Part shown: positions 36,790-48,575 of the stretch, in pieces
How positions within the stretch are numbered: position 1 is the stretch's first letter
Layout of the letters: each line of letters starts with the position of its first letter
NCBI GenBank assembly: GCA_051294375.1
Contig: CM119265.1
Span: forward strand, 14,004,124 to 14,068,123
DNA from: Paraspadella gotoi
Lineage: Eukaryota > Chaetognatha
Direction of reading: 5' to 3'
Length of the DNA: 64,000 nucleotides
Program-made: the position numbers and the translations under genes
The notes under the pieces: model-generated
The model's input: only the letters and a program-made list of their open reading frames with translations
Database searches by the model: none
What the model was told of the DNA's origin: nothing

Positions 36790-37521
36790 CTTTAAAATTA
36801 CGGCCTTATTTTTTGGTCTTCGAAACGTTAAATCAAATGAAATGTAATAAATTAATATGCGGTTTTTAACGTAAAGGTCTCCTTCGGTTTCCTAGTTAAT
36901 GAAGGAGACATAATACAGAAACATCAGAATTTGGAGATATAGACTTGGATTGATTCGCCTGAGAAATGACGAGAAAAAAAATCATGAAAATTAAAAAGAC
37001 AACATAAAATTCAAAGCATCATCGTATCTTCATTTTTAAAAGATACAAAACAGAGCCATTTTGGCCTAGTATGAAATTTATAAAAGTATGGCTTTAAGTT
37101 TGATAACAAGACTTACATATTTTTAAACCATTTGTATTTCTTTTAAAGAACTACAGGATGAACAAAAAAAAAAGACCTCCATTGCAAACGAATATAAACA
37201 AACGCCAAAAAGCGTTCCGGTCTAGTCTACAAAAATCTATTTTTAAACTTTTTGTTGTATAATTTTAATTATTATACATTTTTTAACATGGGAAAGTGTA
37301 AAAACTTCTCAAAACCTTTACCTTAATATTTAGTACTGTTATAAGATCGCCTCAGCTCAAAAATTCCCTAACTCCAGAACGCCCATGTTGATAAGAATAT
37401 AATTTTTAAAAAAAATAAACCAGTTGACAGGTTTTTCACTCGGCAACCGATGAGGAAAGAAAAAGTATCCATGAATAGAGTTATTTTCAGATCTTTACAT
37501 TTTATCTGACATTGGTCTTTG
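36790..37521. other. Spacer of 0.7 kb
   Basis: AT-rich DNA between RAB5IF and the next minus-strand gene. I see no open frame, RNA gene or clear repeat. It should contain the 3' UTR of the gene to the right and the promoter or leader of RAB5IF. Confidence 0.55.
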
Positions 37522-40500
37522 CTAAACGATCTCCATCGTTCCTCGCGGCTCCTCCAACCTGCTCAACTTCTGGCGAAACTCTCTCTCAATATCCTCTCGA
37601 CGTGCGGCGGTGGGCAGCTTGTACTTTCCCTCGGTCTTCTTAGCCTTTTGTTTTCTTTTTTGAATCTTGGCTTTAGTGAGAACGAAGTCGCTCTTTCGCT
37701 TCTTGCGCGTGCCCATTAGAGAGGCGGATCCGAAGGCGGAGGGAGGCGGTGGCGGTGGAATGGGTGGACGTGGTCGTAGAGAGGAGGACCGCTTCGGATG
37801 TATCTCCGTTTCAGAGTTTACGTCGTTAGGCTCCTCCGCTATAACGTCTTCGGCTTCCATGCTCTCCGTCTCTTTCTCCGCCACAAAGCCACCCTCTTCC
37901 AACTCGGGCTTTTCAAAAATTGTCTCCCACAATTTTTCCTTTGGTGGAACGTAGTTTTTGTTCTTATATATTTCTTCGACCGTGTACTTTTTTTTCTTGG
38001 CGTATTTAGGCTTTTCCTCCGGTAGACCGTTGGAAATGATGGGAGTCGAACCGCGCGAGGAGCGTTCCCTCAAGTGAGCGAAGGCGCCAGAAGAATCAAG
38101 GTCGAGCTCTCCCCTTTCCCCCACGCGAATGTTTTTAGAAGGCTTCCACTCGGCTTCACCGTCGGAAGGAGCGTCGTCGTCATCACCAACGGCACCGAGG
38201 CGACTGTCGGGGAAATCGTCGTCGTCGTCGTCAAAAAAAGAAGAATAATTCACTCGGCGTCGATTTCCGGCTGCGTAAACTCGCGTAGTGTCCGTAATTG
38301 TCGTCGTCGACGTGGAGATCTTGGGCGATTGTTTTTTTCGTCCTGCTTTTTTTTTAGCGGGAGGATTGGAAGTCGACGACCCCGCCGCCGCCATTTTAGC
38401 GTTTTTGGCTCCCGGGACTTTCGTCGTTTTTTTCGACTTAGCCCGCGGAGCCAGGTTAGGAATTTGGTTTTCCTCTTCGCTGTCCTCCGGAGAGACGGGA
38501 ACAAGAAGCGAAGTCTGATGTTGCTGAAGTTGCTGCAGTTGTTGCTTTGCAAGTGTCAAATCCTCTTCAACGTTTGATGTATGGAAATCGTCATCCTAAA
38601 AATGACAGAAAATGCTATTTTAATTAACCATTCGAAGAACCTATCAAAGTCAATCAAAAAGTAATGAAAAAACCCAAAACATACATGTATTCCTTATAAA
38701 TGTTTTCACATCATACCGAATTTTAAGGCAAAAACAATAATTTTGAAATTTTTAAACGATTCCTTTTCAGATGAAACAAGCATATCACAAACGCACGGTC
38801 GAGAAACAAAAATGCAATCAAAATGGCTTACTGTTCAATAATTCCAAGTTAAAACATTCGGTCATTATAATAAAACTAATGTCAAATAATAAAGAAAATC
38901 ATACATACCAAATCGTTCCTATTAAATTCTGAGCCCGACTGAATTCCAGCTAGCGGAGAAGAGGCGTAGAGGTGATCGTGAGTAAGCGAGGGCGATGACG
39001 GGGACCGCACCGACTGATTGGCGCGACCGATTCCGTTCGAATCCTGCACGCTTCTTTGCTCCTCGACATTGTTAGTGGCCTCCATAGGAACGGGCGCCGA
39101 GGACAAAGACGTCGACGCCGACGCCACCGCCCGTGGAGGAGAGTCTTTCAGAGTCAGGTTGGCAATGGAAGCGTTGGGCGGCGAAATCGAGGAAGGCGAA
39201 GCCGTTGACGTCGCTTCATTCCAAGGCAAAAAGGTGAGGCTTTTGTGAGAGGAACTGGAATCGCTCGGTTTTCGTCCGTGACTTCCTTCCTTTCGAGGTG
39301 GAGGAGCGTGGCGAAGATGGTCGTCGTCCGGGATGTCGATTTCTTTGTCCAAAGAGATAAAGGAGGTAGTCAAGGATCTTCGAGGATCTGCGCTCGAGGT
39401 AGAAGCAAAGGGGGTCGAGGTTGAAACAGTTGAGGTGGAAGAAAATTCCGTCATGGCACGAGAATGATTCGCTTTACTTCGTCTCTTAGTGACTCCGCAG
39501 CTTTTTACTAAAGTTGGAATTGCAAACGAGACCGACGAAGACGCTGTAGAGGAATAAAATAAGAAAATATCAAAATATACAACTCCATGAAAAGACTTGA
39601 GGTCGGACGAAAAGACGGACAATGCAGAATCTCTAACGACCGCTGAGCAGCCATAGTTCCTCGTACCCAGTTAGTGAACTTAAGCATATCATTTACGCTA
39701 TCTAAAAAATTATGAGACCAATAATGGGCATCACAGTATATCACAAATGTTAAGGAACTCACCTTCCACAGTTTTCACGCTGATGTTAACGTATTCCCCC
39801 TCGGATGAACCTTCCGTTTCGTGATTAACGATGGTAAGATGGTTCAGCACTGGAGAAGGCCATTTGGTAACTTCCTCTCCGATTACGGAATAGTCGGACG
39901 TCAAGTTTGAACTGAGGTGAAATGTAATTAAAGTAACAGCCTTAAATAATGGTTAAAAATAGTAAAAATACTTAGGTTAATATATCCCAACAAAAAAATC
40001 TAAAATTAAGATGAACTCGCCATATCTTCAATCTTTCTCGCCTGTCAAGTAATTTTATCTAAATGGAGTTTCCGTATCAACGACAACGACAACAGCACCA
40101 ACATGGTCGAAATTCAAGCTAAGCTAACAGGTATTATATATTTTATATATATTTTTCATCTATTTACATGCAAAAATCGTTTGGGTCCCACTGCTTAGAA
40201 CGTCTTCTCATCTTTGTTGATTTCCTCTGACTAAATGAAAAAAACATTAACTGTTTATGGATTATTTCACATTAGTTTTGATGAATGAATAATTGAGTAT
40301 AACTTTTTATAACCGAAAGCTCGTTAAGAAGTTTTTGCTGTTTAGCTTCAATAAAAATTTTAATTATAAATATCATATGAAAAGAAAAATCATTATTACG
40401 GTGTAAAATCAGTGAAATCAGTTTTTAGTTGCGCCGCGAGTACTCGCGGAGAAACTCTATAAGTCACTTCTGAGTCGGTCGGTATATCTGTCCGTTGGTC

Positions 40501-41913
40501 TGTCCCACTTACATAACTGTCATAACTCACCTATAGTTTTATATTAAGACAGAAAAAAAACCTCAAACCTAAGAGACTGCTAGTGCTGCCTTTAGGAAAT
40601 TCTAAAACTATAAAAAATTAAATTCCAATGCAGTGTATGCCATAAATACAAATACAATATAAAGACTTTTTGATCACAGAGAAATAAGTGTGAAAAGAAA
40701 GTCACTGAGGCGCAACACATTGGATGGACCGATCTTGTTTTTATTACAAAAGCTGAATCTCGTTCTGGTTAACGTAATTTTAGATTGAATGAATCATCCG
40801 TTTTGTGATTAACAATGGTAAGATGGTTCAGCATTTTAGATTTTTTTGATTGCATACGAACCTACTGAAGTCCTTATTTGTTAAATTTCGTTCCGTTACT
40901 TACATTTTCTCATCGGCAGCGGTAGGCAAAGAAGAGCTACTCATCTTTGGCGCCTTCTTTAAAGGAGAAATAAGGATCTTCGGCTGAAAGTTTGGGTTTG
41001 TCACAGCGGTCGTGCCCGGTTGGTAAGTACTTGTTTTTGGGTCGAGCCAGCGCAGACCTGACGGTTCCTCGGCGTCAGCTTCGCTTAAATCCCTTCGGCC
41101 TCCTTTACTATAGTCCCGTTTTCTAGCAGCTTTCTTTTTAAATTTGGGTAAGCAGTTCGAGTTGAGTTTGAGCGGTCTCTTTCGATACGAAATATTATTA
41201 GTGTTTACATCGCAGAAATTTGCTTCCTTTCCGATTATATTACCGGAGCTTAAGTTACAGAAATTAACGGGTTCAATCTTCATCTTCTTGGCTGTCTTTC
41301 TCGGAACGACTTTAACGACGACTGAGTCGCTTCCGCAAACGCCCTCGGGTTTCGCTTCCGGCGCCAAAATGACAGGGATTTCCTCGGAGACCGACGAGGC
41401 TGCAGAGATTACCATCGTCGGAAGAGCATTCACAGAAGATTCACCTGCGTCGTCGTTTGGACAGACGTCGGTTTGGACGAAATTATAAGAGGGATTGGGG
41501 CTGCACGAGGCGGGGTCAGTATAGTCGCTATCATTGTCGGACGGAGATTCCTTCGGAATGTCATCGAACTGATCATTGTCAGCTTCCCTGGAGTTAACTC
41601 GAACGTACGAGACATCTTCGACGCTCGACAGGTTAAGGGTCTCCTCGATGGCTTCTGACGCCATACCTGAAGATCCCTGTTCAGCGTCGTTAACAGTCAA
41701 TTTTGCAGACATCTGATTCCTGACGTGGAGAGCGCTCTCGTCGGTTTTAAAATCGGTGAAGAATATGTCGACTGGTTTGGAAATCGTTTCAACACGATCA
41801 TCCAATGGTCCGTTTCTAGGGTGGCCTTGCAGATGCGAAGTTGGCGGTTCGAGAAATTCCTTCGGCGGATGGAATAGGTAACCCGCGTATGCGACGTCGT
41901 CGTTGTCCAACAT
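37522..41913 (-). CDS. Unrecognised low-complexity nuclear-type protein
   Basis: Four exons join in phase (40904-41913, 39763-39911, 38909-39543, 37522-38595) and give about 955 residues. Most of the protein is low-complexity and probably disordered: Ser/Thr-rich in the middle, then Lys/Arg-rich patches (RAKSKKTTK, AKKKAGRKKQSPK), an acidic run FFDDDDDDFPDSR, and a proline run PRPPIPPPPPPSAF. Near residue 820 a compact motif, NYVPPKEKLWETIFEKP, stands out as the most protein-like segment. It distantly recalls Tantalus/PRR14-type proteins, but I cannot confirm that. The C-terminal 60 residues are basic and helical. Basic patches suggest nuclear localisation. The first in-frame ATG is 41913; an upstream exon is possible. 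The first intron holds a decayed copy of part of exon 2. Confidence 0.7.
40766..40836 (-). pseudogene. Decayed duplicate of part of exon 2 inside intron 1
   Basis: Roughly 70 bp here repeat the second coding exon of the surrounding gene (39781-39850). The best part, from TCCGTTT to GGTTCAGCA, differs at only a few positions. Read on the minus strand it gives NHLTIVNHKTDDSF beside NHLTIVNHETEGSS in the exon. It lacks matching splice sites and runs into a stop, so it looks like a relic rather than an alternative exon. Confidence 0.75.
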
Positions 41914-42256
41914 CCGGACGGCGCTGGCTTCCGAAGGGTCACCACCCGACACAACCAAGGCACCAGTGGCTCGTAAAGAACAATCCGAACTTATCACGGA
42001 ATTTTAATTCGGAATTACAAAAAACTTTTTGAAGCAATACATCTCTGAAACACTAACAAGTTATCATAAATAAATGAGAAACAAAATATATTCTGAACGA
42101 TACTTCAAGTTGTACAAATCAGTACCGGCCCTGGGATTGAATGTAAATATATTCATTCGAGTCATTTTTAGGTTATGTTTTTAAGACTTAAAACCACTTC
42201 TAGTGGGCCCATAAATCGATAGGAAAGTCATCGACCCAAATAAGCCGCAGTTCTCT
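41914..42256. other. Short spacer upstream of the low-complexity gene
   Basis: This 343 bp AT-rich spacer holds the NDUFA12 3' flank. No gene is visible, though a missing first exon of the gene to the left could lie here. Confidence 0.5.
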
Positions 42257-42790
42257 CTAGTCGCAGCGACTGCCAGCCCTCTTGGCAGGTCTCGTAGACG
42301 GATTCCACGGTTCAATCTTGTTCTCGGTTGTGGAGTAAGGTACGTAGCGATCGATAGATCCGGTCATGTTTTCGATGTTATCCAGCACCTCCCAACGCTC
42401 TCTCGGACGGGGATGAGTGGAGGGTGGGAGGTCGGTTCCGTGATGCATCCAGCGGTGCCATTCCGGCGGGATGTGAGATGCGTCGTAGTCAAAACCATAC
42501 TTGTCGGAATGTGCGACCCAACGGTTCCTCAGATAAAAATAATCGTTGTTCTCATAGTATTTGTTACCGTGCCTGTCTGTGCCGACGAGTTTTCCATATT
42601 TGTAGGCGTCACGGCGAAAGACGTCGACAACGGTGGCTTTCAAAAAGGTAAAGTAAAATTGGTCGAATTGTCAAACATTGGAAGGTAATTTGAAATCTTT
42701 ACCTTTTAATCCCCCGTTGTGCTTCAATATTTTGCCCCAATTGTTCCACTTCTCACGCATCGCCCTCAGTTGCTGACCGATCAGCGACAT
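42257..42790 (-). CDS. NDUFA12: Respiratory complex I accessory subunit NDUFA12
   Basis: Two exons (42703-42790 and 42257-42636) give 155 residues, close to 145 in human. GGLKATVVDVFRRDAYKYGK, LVGTDRHGNKYYENNDYFY, HIPPEWHRWMHHGTDLPPS and YVPYSTTENKIEPW follow human NDUFA12 (B17.2) throughout. The protein sits on the matrix arm of mitochondrial complex I. The splice joins AAAG to CC across a 66 bp intron and restores the GGLK-A junction where human has GGLRGY. Confidence 0.95.
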
Positions 42791-42967
42791 TTTGCAGGAC
42801 GAGGCTGATAAACCAGCGTTTTATTATTGACTTTTAAGTAAAATATCAAATGAAATAAATCTACATAAAACAAAACAAAAAAAAATAAAAGATAAAAAAA
42901 AAATCTTAAAAGTATAATGATCTCGCCAGACGTTACTATCAAATAAAATTAACGAAAAAATAAAAAT

Positions 42968-43810
42968 ATGAATGATTGATGCGATAATGAATTATTAATA
43001 TAATAATGATTGATTAATGTCATAATAATTTATTGATTGATGTAATAGTAATCGATAGATCGATATAATAATAATAGATTAATTAATGTAATAGTAATTG
43101 ATAGATTGATGTAATAGTAATTGATAGATTGATATAATAATAATTGATAGATTGATATAATATTAATTGATAGATTAATATAATAATAATTGATATAATA
43201 ATAATTAATTGATTAATATAATAATAATAATTGATTAATGGAATAATAATTTATTATTAATACATTGATAACCAAATATTGATACGATGATAATCAAAAG
43301 TTTGATGCGATGATAACCAAAGGTTTGATGCGATGATAACCAAATGATTGATACAATAATAACCAAAGGATTAATGCTATGATAACCAAATATTAATGCT
43401 ATGATAACCAAATATTGATATTATGTTAACCAAATGATGGATGCGACGATAATCATTCATCCATTAATAATCATTTATTAATACGATAATAATCATTCAT
43501 TGATGCGATAATAATCATTCATTGATACAATGATAATCATTCATTGATGCGATGATAATCATTCTTTAAAATCTCTCAAATGAGCTCACGTTAAAACATT
43601 TCCAAACGGGTAAAACCTCAGCAAAACGTTCGTCTCCGTTTGGCATAGAAAATATAAAACATTTTTTACAATAATTATTTATTGATGCGATAATTATTCA
43701 TTGATGCGATAATAATCATTCATTGATGCGATGATAGTAATTCATTGATGCGATAATAATAATTTATTGATTCAATAATAATCTTTCATTGGCGCGATGA
43801 ATCATTCATC
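42968..43810. repeat. Degenerate minisatellite, GATGCGATAATAATCATTCATT type
   Basis: Long runs of a drifting unit of about 15-22 bp built from GATNNGAT and AATAAT blocks: TTGATAGATTGATATAATAA-like in the left part, GATGCGATGATAACCAAA-like in the middle, and GATGCGATAATAATCATTC at the right. A non-repeated island of about 110 bp interrupts it at 43,565-43,675. It lies between NDUFA12 and EMC7. Copies of the same flavour reappear at 46,144-46,205. Confidence 0.85.
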
Positions 43811-44630
43811 GTAAAGAAAAACAAACAAATGCGTTTATGAGTAAAGAGAGAAAAAGAGAGAAAAAGAGAGAAAAGCTGGACAGCTGCTGCAGAGGGACCT
43901 CGTTTTTAGACGAATCATAAGAAGTTGCGATAGAAAAAAAGAGTGACATAATTAAAAAAGAATATAAAACATAACAATTTTAAAAACCTCAATGATGAGA
44001 AGCCATATCTAAATTTTCAGCTTTTTATGGTTACACACTTGAGCTATTTACAATGGTAAAACAGCATGACAACGACAACGACAACTATGGTCAAAAGAAG
44101 CAGAAACAGCTCGCCCAAGTCGGACTTTCGCCCGTCTGGCGAGATTAAAAAAAGAAAAACACAGGAAGTAGTAACCCAAATTCCTTTAAAAATGTTTCGA
44201 ACGGATATTGAATTCGAAGCAGTAATCGCGATGTATTGAGTTATAGTCTACAATAAAAAAATTTAAGAATCAAAATACCACCAGTAAAAATTACTCCGAA
44301 ATACATGGTTAATAAGTATATACATTTTATTATTCTTTGTATTAATAATATTTCTAAAATTAACAACTCGGGTTGAAATTCCTTGTGAAGTTATAGTATG
44401 TTCGTAGTAAGGAGGCGCGAGATCAAAAAATTTTAACAACAAAAATAAATAAACTTATAAAGGTTGCTTCGGTCAGTTGTCTAAGTCTAAGCATAAGCCT
44501 TTGAGGCGCAGTCGTACCAATGAAAATCCTTTGATTAAACCGTTATGATTCGCTAGACTTGCAAAATTTCAGGAAAATGAACCTTTAATTATCGCAGCCA
44601 CGAGTTTCGACAAAAGTATGACGGAATATT
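43811..44630. other. Gene-free tract downstream of EMC7
   Basis: About 0.8 kb of AT-rich sequence with a short GAGAAAAA microsatellite (43,847-43,876) and a small (ACGACA)n run near 44,070. I see no coding exon. It contains the EMC7 3' UTR. Confidence 0.5.
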
Positions 44631-47600
44631 TTAACGTTTATTCCGCGCACTTCGCCGCGTCTCAACGGCGGCGCCACTTTTTTCAGACTTTCGTTTGCGC
44701 TCAGCGGAAGAACCGCCGTCAAATAAAGAAGTCATCCATTCTGCAACATCCGGCAGGTTTTGCGATCCAGGTTGCAATACGTTCATCGATTGTTGCATTT
44801 CCCGTTGAACCTCGGGGTCTTGGCTGTTCATCAGTTTAGGAAGGATTCCTTTTTGGAAAAGAAGTATAAAAGGAAGCATTTGTTTACAAATAACATGTCA
44901 TATACTATTTAATCATTGATACTGTGCACTAGGGTGAAGTGAAAGTTTGGAATAAAAATTTAGCAGTTATATCATGAAAAATATCATATTAGTGAATACT
45001 AATCTATAATTATTTTTCTTTTTTTACAAATATAGTAACCCTGTCAGCTTATTTTGTATATAGTATATTGTATATTGGTCTTTTCATACAATTGAAACAT
45101 TCTTTGAAATATTTTCCACTTCATTGATAGGGAAGCCAGGTACTCTGGGAGTGAATAAACAAGACTGTGAGAGAGTCTTGATTGAAAGCTTGCAGGGACC
45201 TGCTATGTCATTATCTTGTAAGAGTGATGGAGGCCATAAACCACCAAAGCCTGTCCAAAGTCAGGGGCAAGATAGCTTATTTATTAAATGAATGGATAAT
45301 TTTTATATTGGTTCTACCAATTTCATATAACCCTTATAAAATGTCAAAATTTGAAAATGTTTTTTTTTTAATTCTGACAACAGATTCAGATTCTTCGTTA
45401 AAAGTTAAAAGAAAATATAAATCTTTTTCAAAAATTATGTTATTAAGTATGTTAAAATTACAAAAAACTATATTTTTAAGCTGGAAATTGAAAATCGGTA
45501 TTTTAGTTTCAGTTTTTTATATTTTTGACCAACTTTATAAAATATTTTTTTAAAAAGAATTTTACTTTCTTAAATCAACGTTTTTCAAGAAATCCAAATC
45601 CGATCTTAAAATTTTAAAATTTGCATTTTAAAATTTTAGCCTATTATATACTTATTACTACCCGTTGGATAAGACTGTTCTAAACTTCAGCACCGTAATG
45701 GCGCAGTGAGCTAACGCTTCATCTCGGGTTCTAGCCCTTGTCGGAACCGTCCTTACAAAAGAGTGATGGGCCGGTTCAAACAACAGTAGCCAGTCTATCG
45801 GCGAATCCTAGTTCCGGAAAGAAAGGCAACTGACGCAAAAATCTCCCACAGGGGCACACAGTGTGGGGGCTAGTCTGTGGAACCCTCTCCTATCGTTCAG
45901 TTAACATGAGTTAGAATTTCCGCCAACTTCCTTTATTGACATATAAAGTACTATATACCTATCAGTATCACTGGTAGAATCATCATCATCACCATTGGAT
46001 TTTTAACAACGTCAGTGATGCGCCACTCTTCTCGTTGAAGAAAATATTGGGTCGGCGCCTATTTTGGGAAGTTTTGAACGAATTATTACTCTGAAGCAAA
46101 ATAATACATCACTCAATATTTATCCGGGGAAAAAAACGAAGGATTGATGCGATGATAAATTATATATTGATGCGATGATTACGAATTATATATTGATGCT
46201 GATGATTACGTAATGATTGATTGATGCAAAGATAGCAAATGATTGATTGATGCAAAGATAGCAAATGATTGATTGATGCAAAGATAGCAAATGATTGATT
46301 GATGCAAAGATAGCAAATGATTGATTGATGCAATAGATAGCAAATGATTGATTGATGCAAAGATAGCAAATGATTGATTGATGCAAAGATAGAAATGATT
46401 GATTGATGCAAAGATAGCAAATGATTGATTGATGCAAAGATAGCAAATGATTGATTGATGCAAAGATAGCAAATGATTGATTGATGCAAAGATTGGCAAA
46501 TGATTGATTTGATGCAAAGATAGCAAATGATTATTGATTCAAAGATAGCAAATGATTGATTGATTCAAAGATAGCAAATGATTGATTGATTCAAAGATAG
46601 CAAATGATGATTGATTCAAAGATAGCAAATGATTGATTGATGCAAAGATAGCAAATGATTGATAGGATGATAACAAATCATTGATTGACTTTCACCGACC
46701 GCGGTTTTGGCGGCTTTTGAAAAATCATTAAAAATACTAATTTTTTCAAAAGTTAAAAAAAAAAAAAAATCAGATCAAACAATCCATTTCGTATCTCATT
46801 TTAACCAAAATTGCACCAATAATTATTTCCCCTAAATTTTATTGATCTATAATATCTTTCAGAATAAAGGAACCTAAAAAGATTTAGTGGCGCATTAATT
46901 TAGGGCGTCCCTTTTTTTGCATATGACTGTACATAAATGCGAAATTAACTACGTTAAGGAAAAATCTTCAAAACCACTTGGTCCAACCACAAGAAATAAA
47001 AACTTCATAGATTATTTTTAACCAATGAACCATAAATATTTTACCTTAGCTTTTAATCGAAGTGGATAGGTAAGAACTTCTCCAGAAGAAGGTCGGCTTT
47101 GAAAGGGCTGCAAATTGTTTACACGGCGCGCGCGCATTCGTCCACGTGATGTAATATCCACTCGAGCAGGATCGAAGACGTAATCAGGCGACGCCACCTC
47201 CACAACGTATGAGCCTTAAATTAAATTAGTCAATGTTCTATGTATGAATACATCTTTTGCTCGACATAATGAAATTGAAAAGTAATATTCTTAGTTACAA
47301 CGACCAAAAAATTACCAGACAAGTGCACTATCATCGATTTAAGATTTTAAGTCGGAATTAGGGTAGTACAACATACAGAAATATTTATGCTTTTAATCAA
47401 TGGGTATCAGGGAAAACTTTTGGTGCAATATCAGTTGAAAACATTTAGTTCTTTAGAAGATATAAGGGTTTTTCCTTTTTTGGACTCTTTGTCGAGCTAT
47501 AATCCAGGAACTTTGTGATAAATATATATATAAATATATATAATTTTTATATTGGTTGTACCAATTTCATATTATATTCCCTACGGGAAGGGGGGATGAA

Positions 47601-48575
47601 TGGTGGATGAAAATACACCATCCGTTCAGACTCAGACAATTTCACTAATTTATTTCTCAATGAGTAATTTTTTGATAAAAAATAGAATTTACCATGAAAA
47701 CAAAAACTTCATGGCTTTAAAAAAAGTGCGTACTGTTTAATTATATATTTTTCGGTTTTAGCGATCTCAAATTTTTTTTTAGAATATTTATTTGCATTTA
47801 CGGCGGGTTCCAACTATTTTTTTAAAAAACTATTATTATATATCCCAATAATGACTTTAAAAAAACTATCCGATTTGGCTATATGCAAATTTTTCCGATT
47901 TTAGCTTACGAATCGATCATAGTGAAGTGTATGGAACATGTCATTTTAATTGCAAACTGGAAATAATATTTATTATTTTTATTAAAAAATTTGTCTTTGT
48001 TGTTAATTAATTAATTAATTAATTTTTACAAACAATCCGTATTCCGTAAGTGGATATACTATTATGGTGGACTAAAATCCACCAACCGTTCATCAGTGGC
48101 CATTGGTGCCGGAGACAAGTCATTCGCCTCCCAACCCAAAGGTCCGGGGTTCTAGCCCGGTGGCCGCCTAGCAGTTAAGAGGGACGGGGCGCTTAACCCG
48201 CCTGTAACTTGGTGTTACAGCCTGATCCGAAGCTCAGGGACTGCTTATATTGAACGGTTCTGTCACTAACACATAACAATAATTACTGTCTCTTCACTAT
48301 GTTGTACAAGCTGTACAAACACTAGCGAAAAGAGAACCAATTCACTTACCAGGGGGAACATTGGTGACGACGAAAGATCCGTCTTCCTTAAGGAAACCAA
48401 TATATTTTCCTCCGTCTACTAATATTCTAGTGGAGGTAACCCAATCCAAGTCGGGGGAATGAGGTATCGAGACCTTGCCTTCCAAGGTGAAAGAGCTCGT
48501 TGAAGAATCTTCCTCTGCACCCGAAATGGTCACAAAGAAAGCTAGCGTTGCAATCCATATCATAGGCCGCTTCAT
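44631..48575 (-). CDS. EMC7: ER membrane protein complex subunit 7
   Basis: Four exons (48350-48575, 47045-47214, 45959-46058, 44631-44848) join in phase to give 237 residues, against 242 in human. A signal peptide (about 1-20) precedes a beta-sandwich: [50 protein letters not shown]. The third exon carries [20 protein letters not shown] and a membrane helix, completed by [20 protein letters not shown] and [16 protein letters not shown]7 is a lumenal/transmembrane subunit of the EMC insertase. The introns, about 1.0-1.1 kb each, are far longer than those of neighbouring genes and contain two tRNA-like SINEs and a 26-bp minisatellite. The C-terminal tail is basic. Confidence 0.94.
45690..45910 (+). 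mobile_element. tRNA-derived SINE in EMC7 intron 3
   Basis: A GC-richer block in an AT-rich intron begins with pol III promoter-like boxes: A-box-like TGGCGCAGTGAG (45699-45710) and B-box-like GGTTCTAGCCC (45727-45737). It then has a non-tRNA body containing GGGGCACACAGTGTGGGGGC. This is the standard layout of a tRNA-derived SINE. The A-B spacing is shorter than in a true tRNA, so it is not a functional tRNA gene. Confidence 0.7.
46142..46690. repeat. 26-bp minisatellite in EMC7 intron 2
   Basis: About 17-18 tandem copies of a 26-bp unit (GATTGATTGATGCAAAGATA followed by GCAAAT) run from about 46,212, with a few degenerate GATGCGATGAT units on the left. Occasional copies lose or gain one to four bases. 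Because 26 is not a multiple of three and the unit lacks stop codons on the minus strand, overlapping open frames of about 86-109 codons arise in all three phases. They are not genes. Confidence 0.92.
48095..48245 (+). mobile_element. tRNA-derived SINE in EMC7 intron 1
   Basis: The head is strikingly tRNA-like. A GGCCA/TGGCC acceptor-stem pair encloses an A-box-like TTGGTGCCGGAGA and a perfect T arm (CCGGG-GTTCTAG-CCCGG, with B box GGTTCTAGCCC at 48148-48158). A tRNA-unrelated body follows (GCGCTTAACCCGCCTGTAAC). It shares the B box with the element at 45.7 kb but has a different body, so they look like two families. Confidence 0.72.

Noticed and set aside
45182-45553. Plus-strand open frame of 123 codons
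   Set aside because: AT-driven frame in an EMC7 intron with lysine/leucine-rich composition and no family resemblance.
46160-46526. Overlapping open frames of 86-109 codons with HQSIICYL-type repeats
   Set aside because: They are generated by the 26-bp minisatellite in all three phases inside an EMC7 intron.
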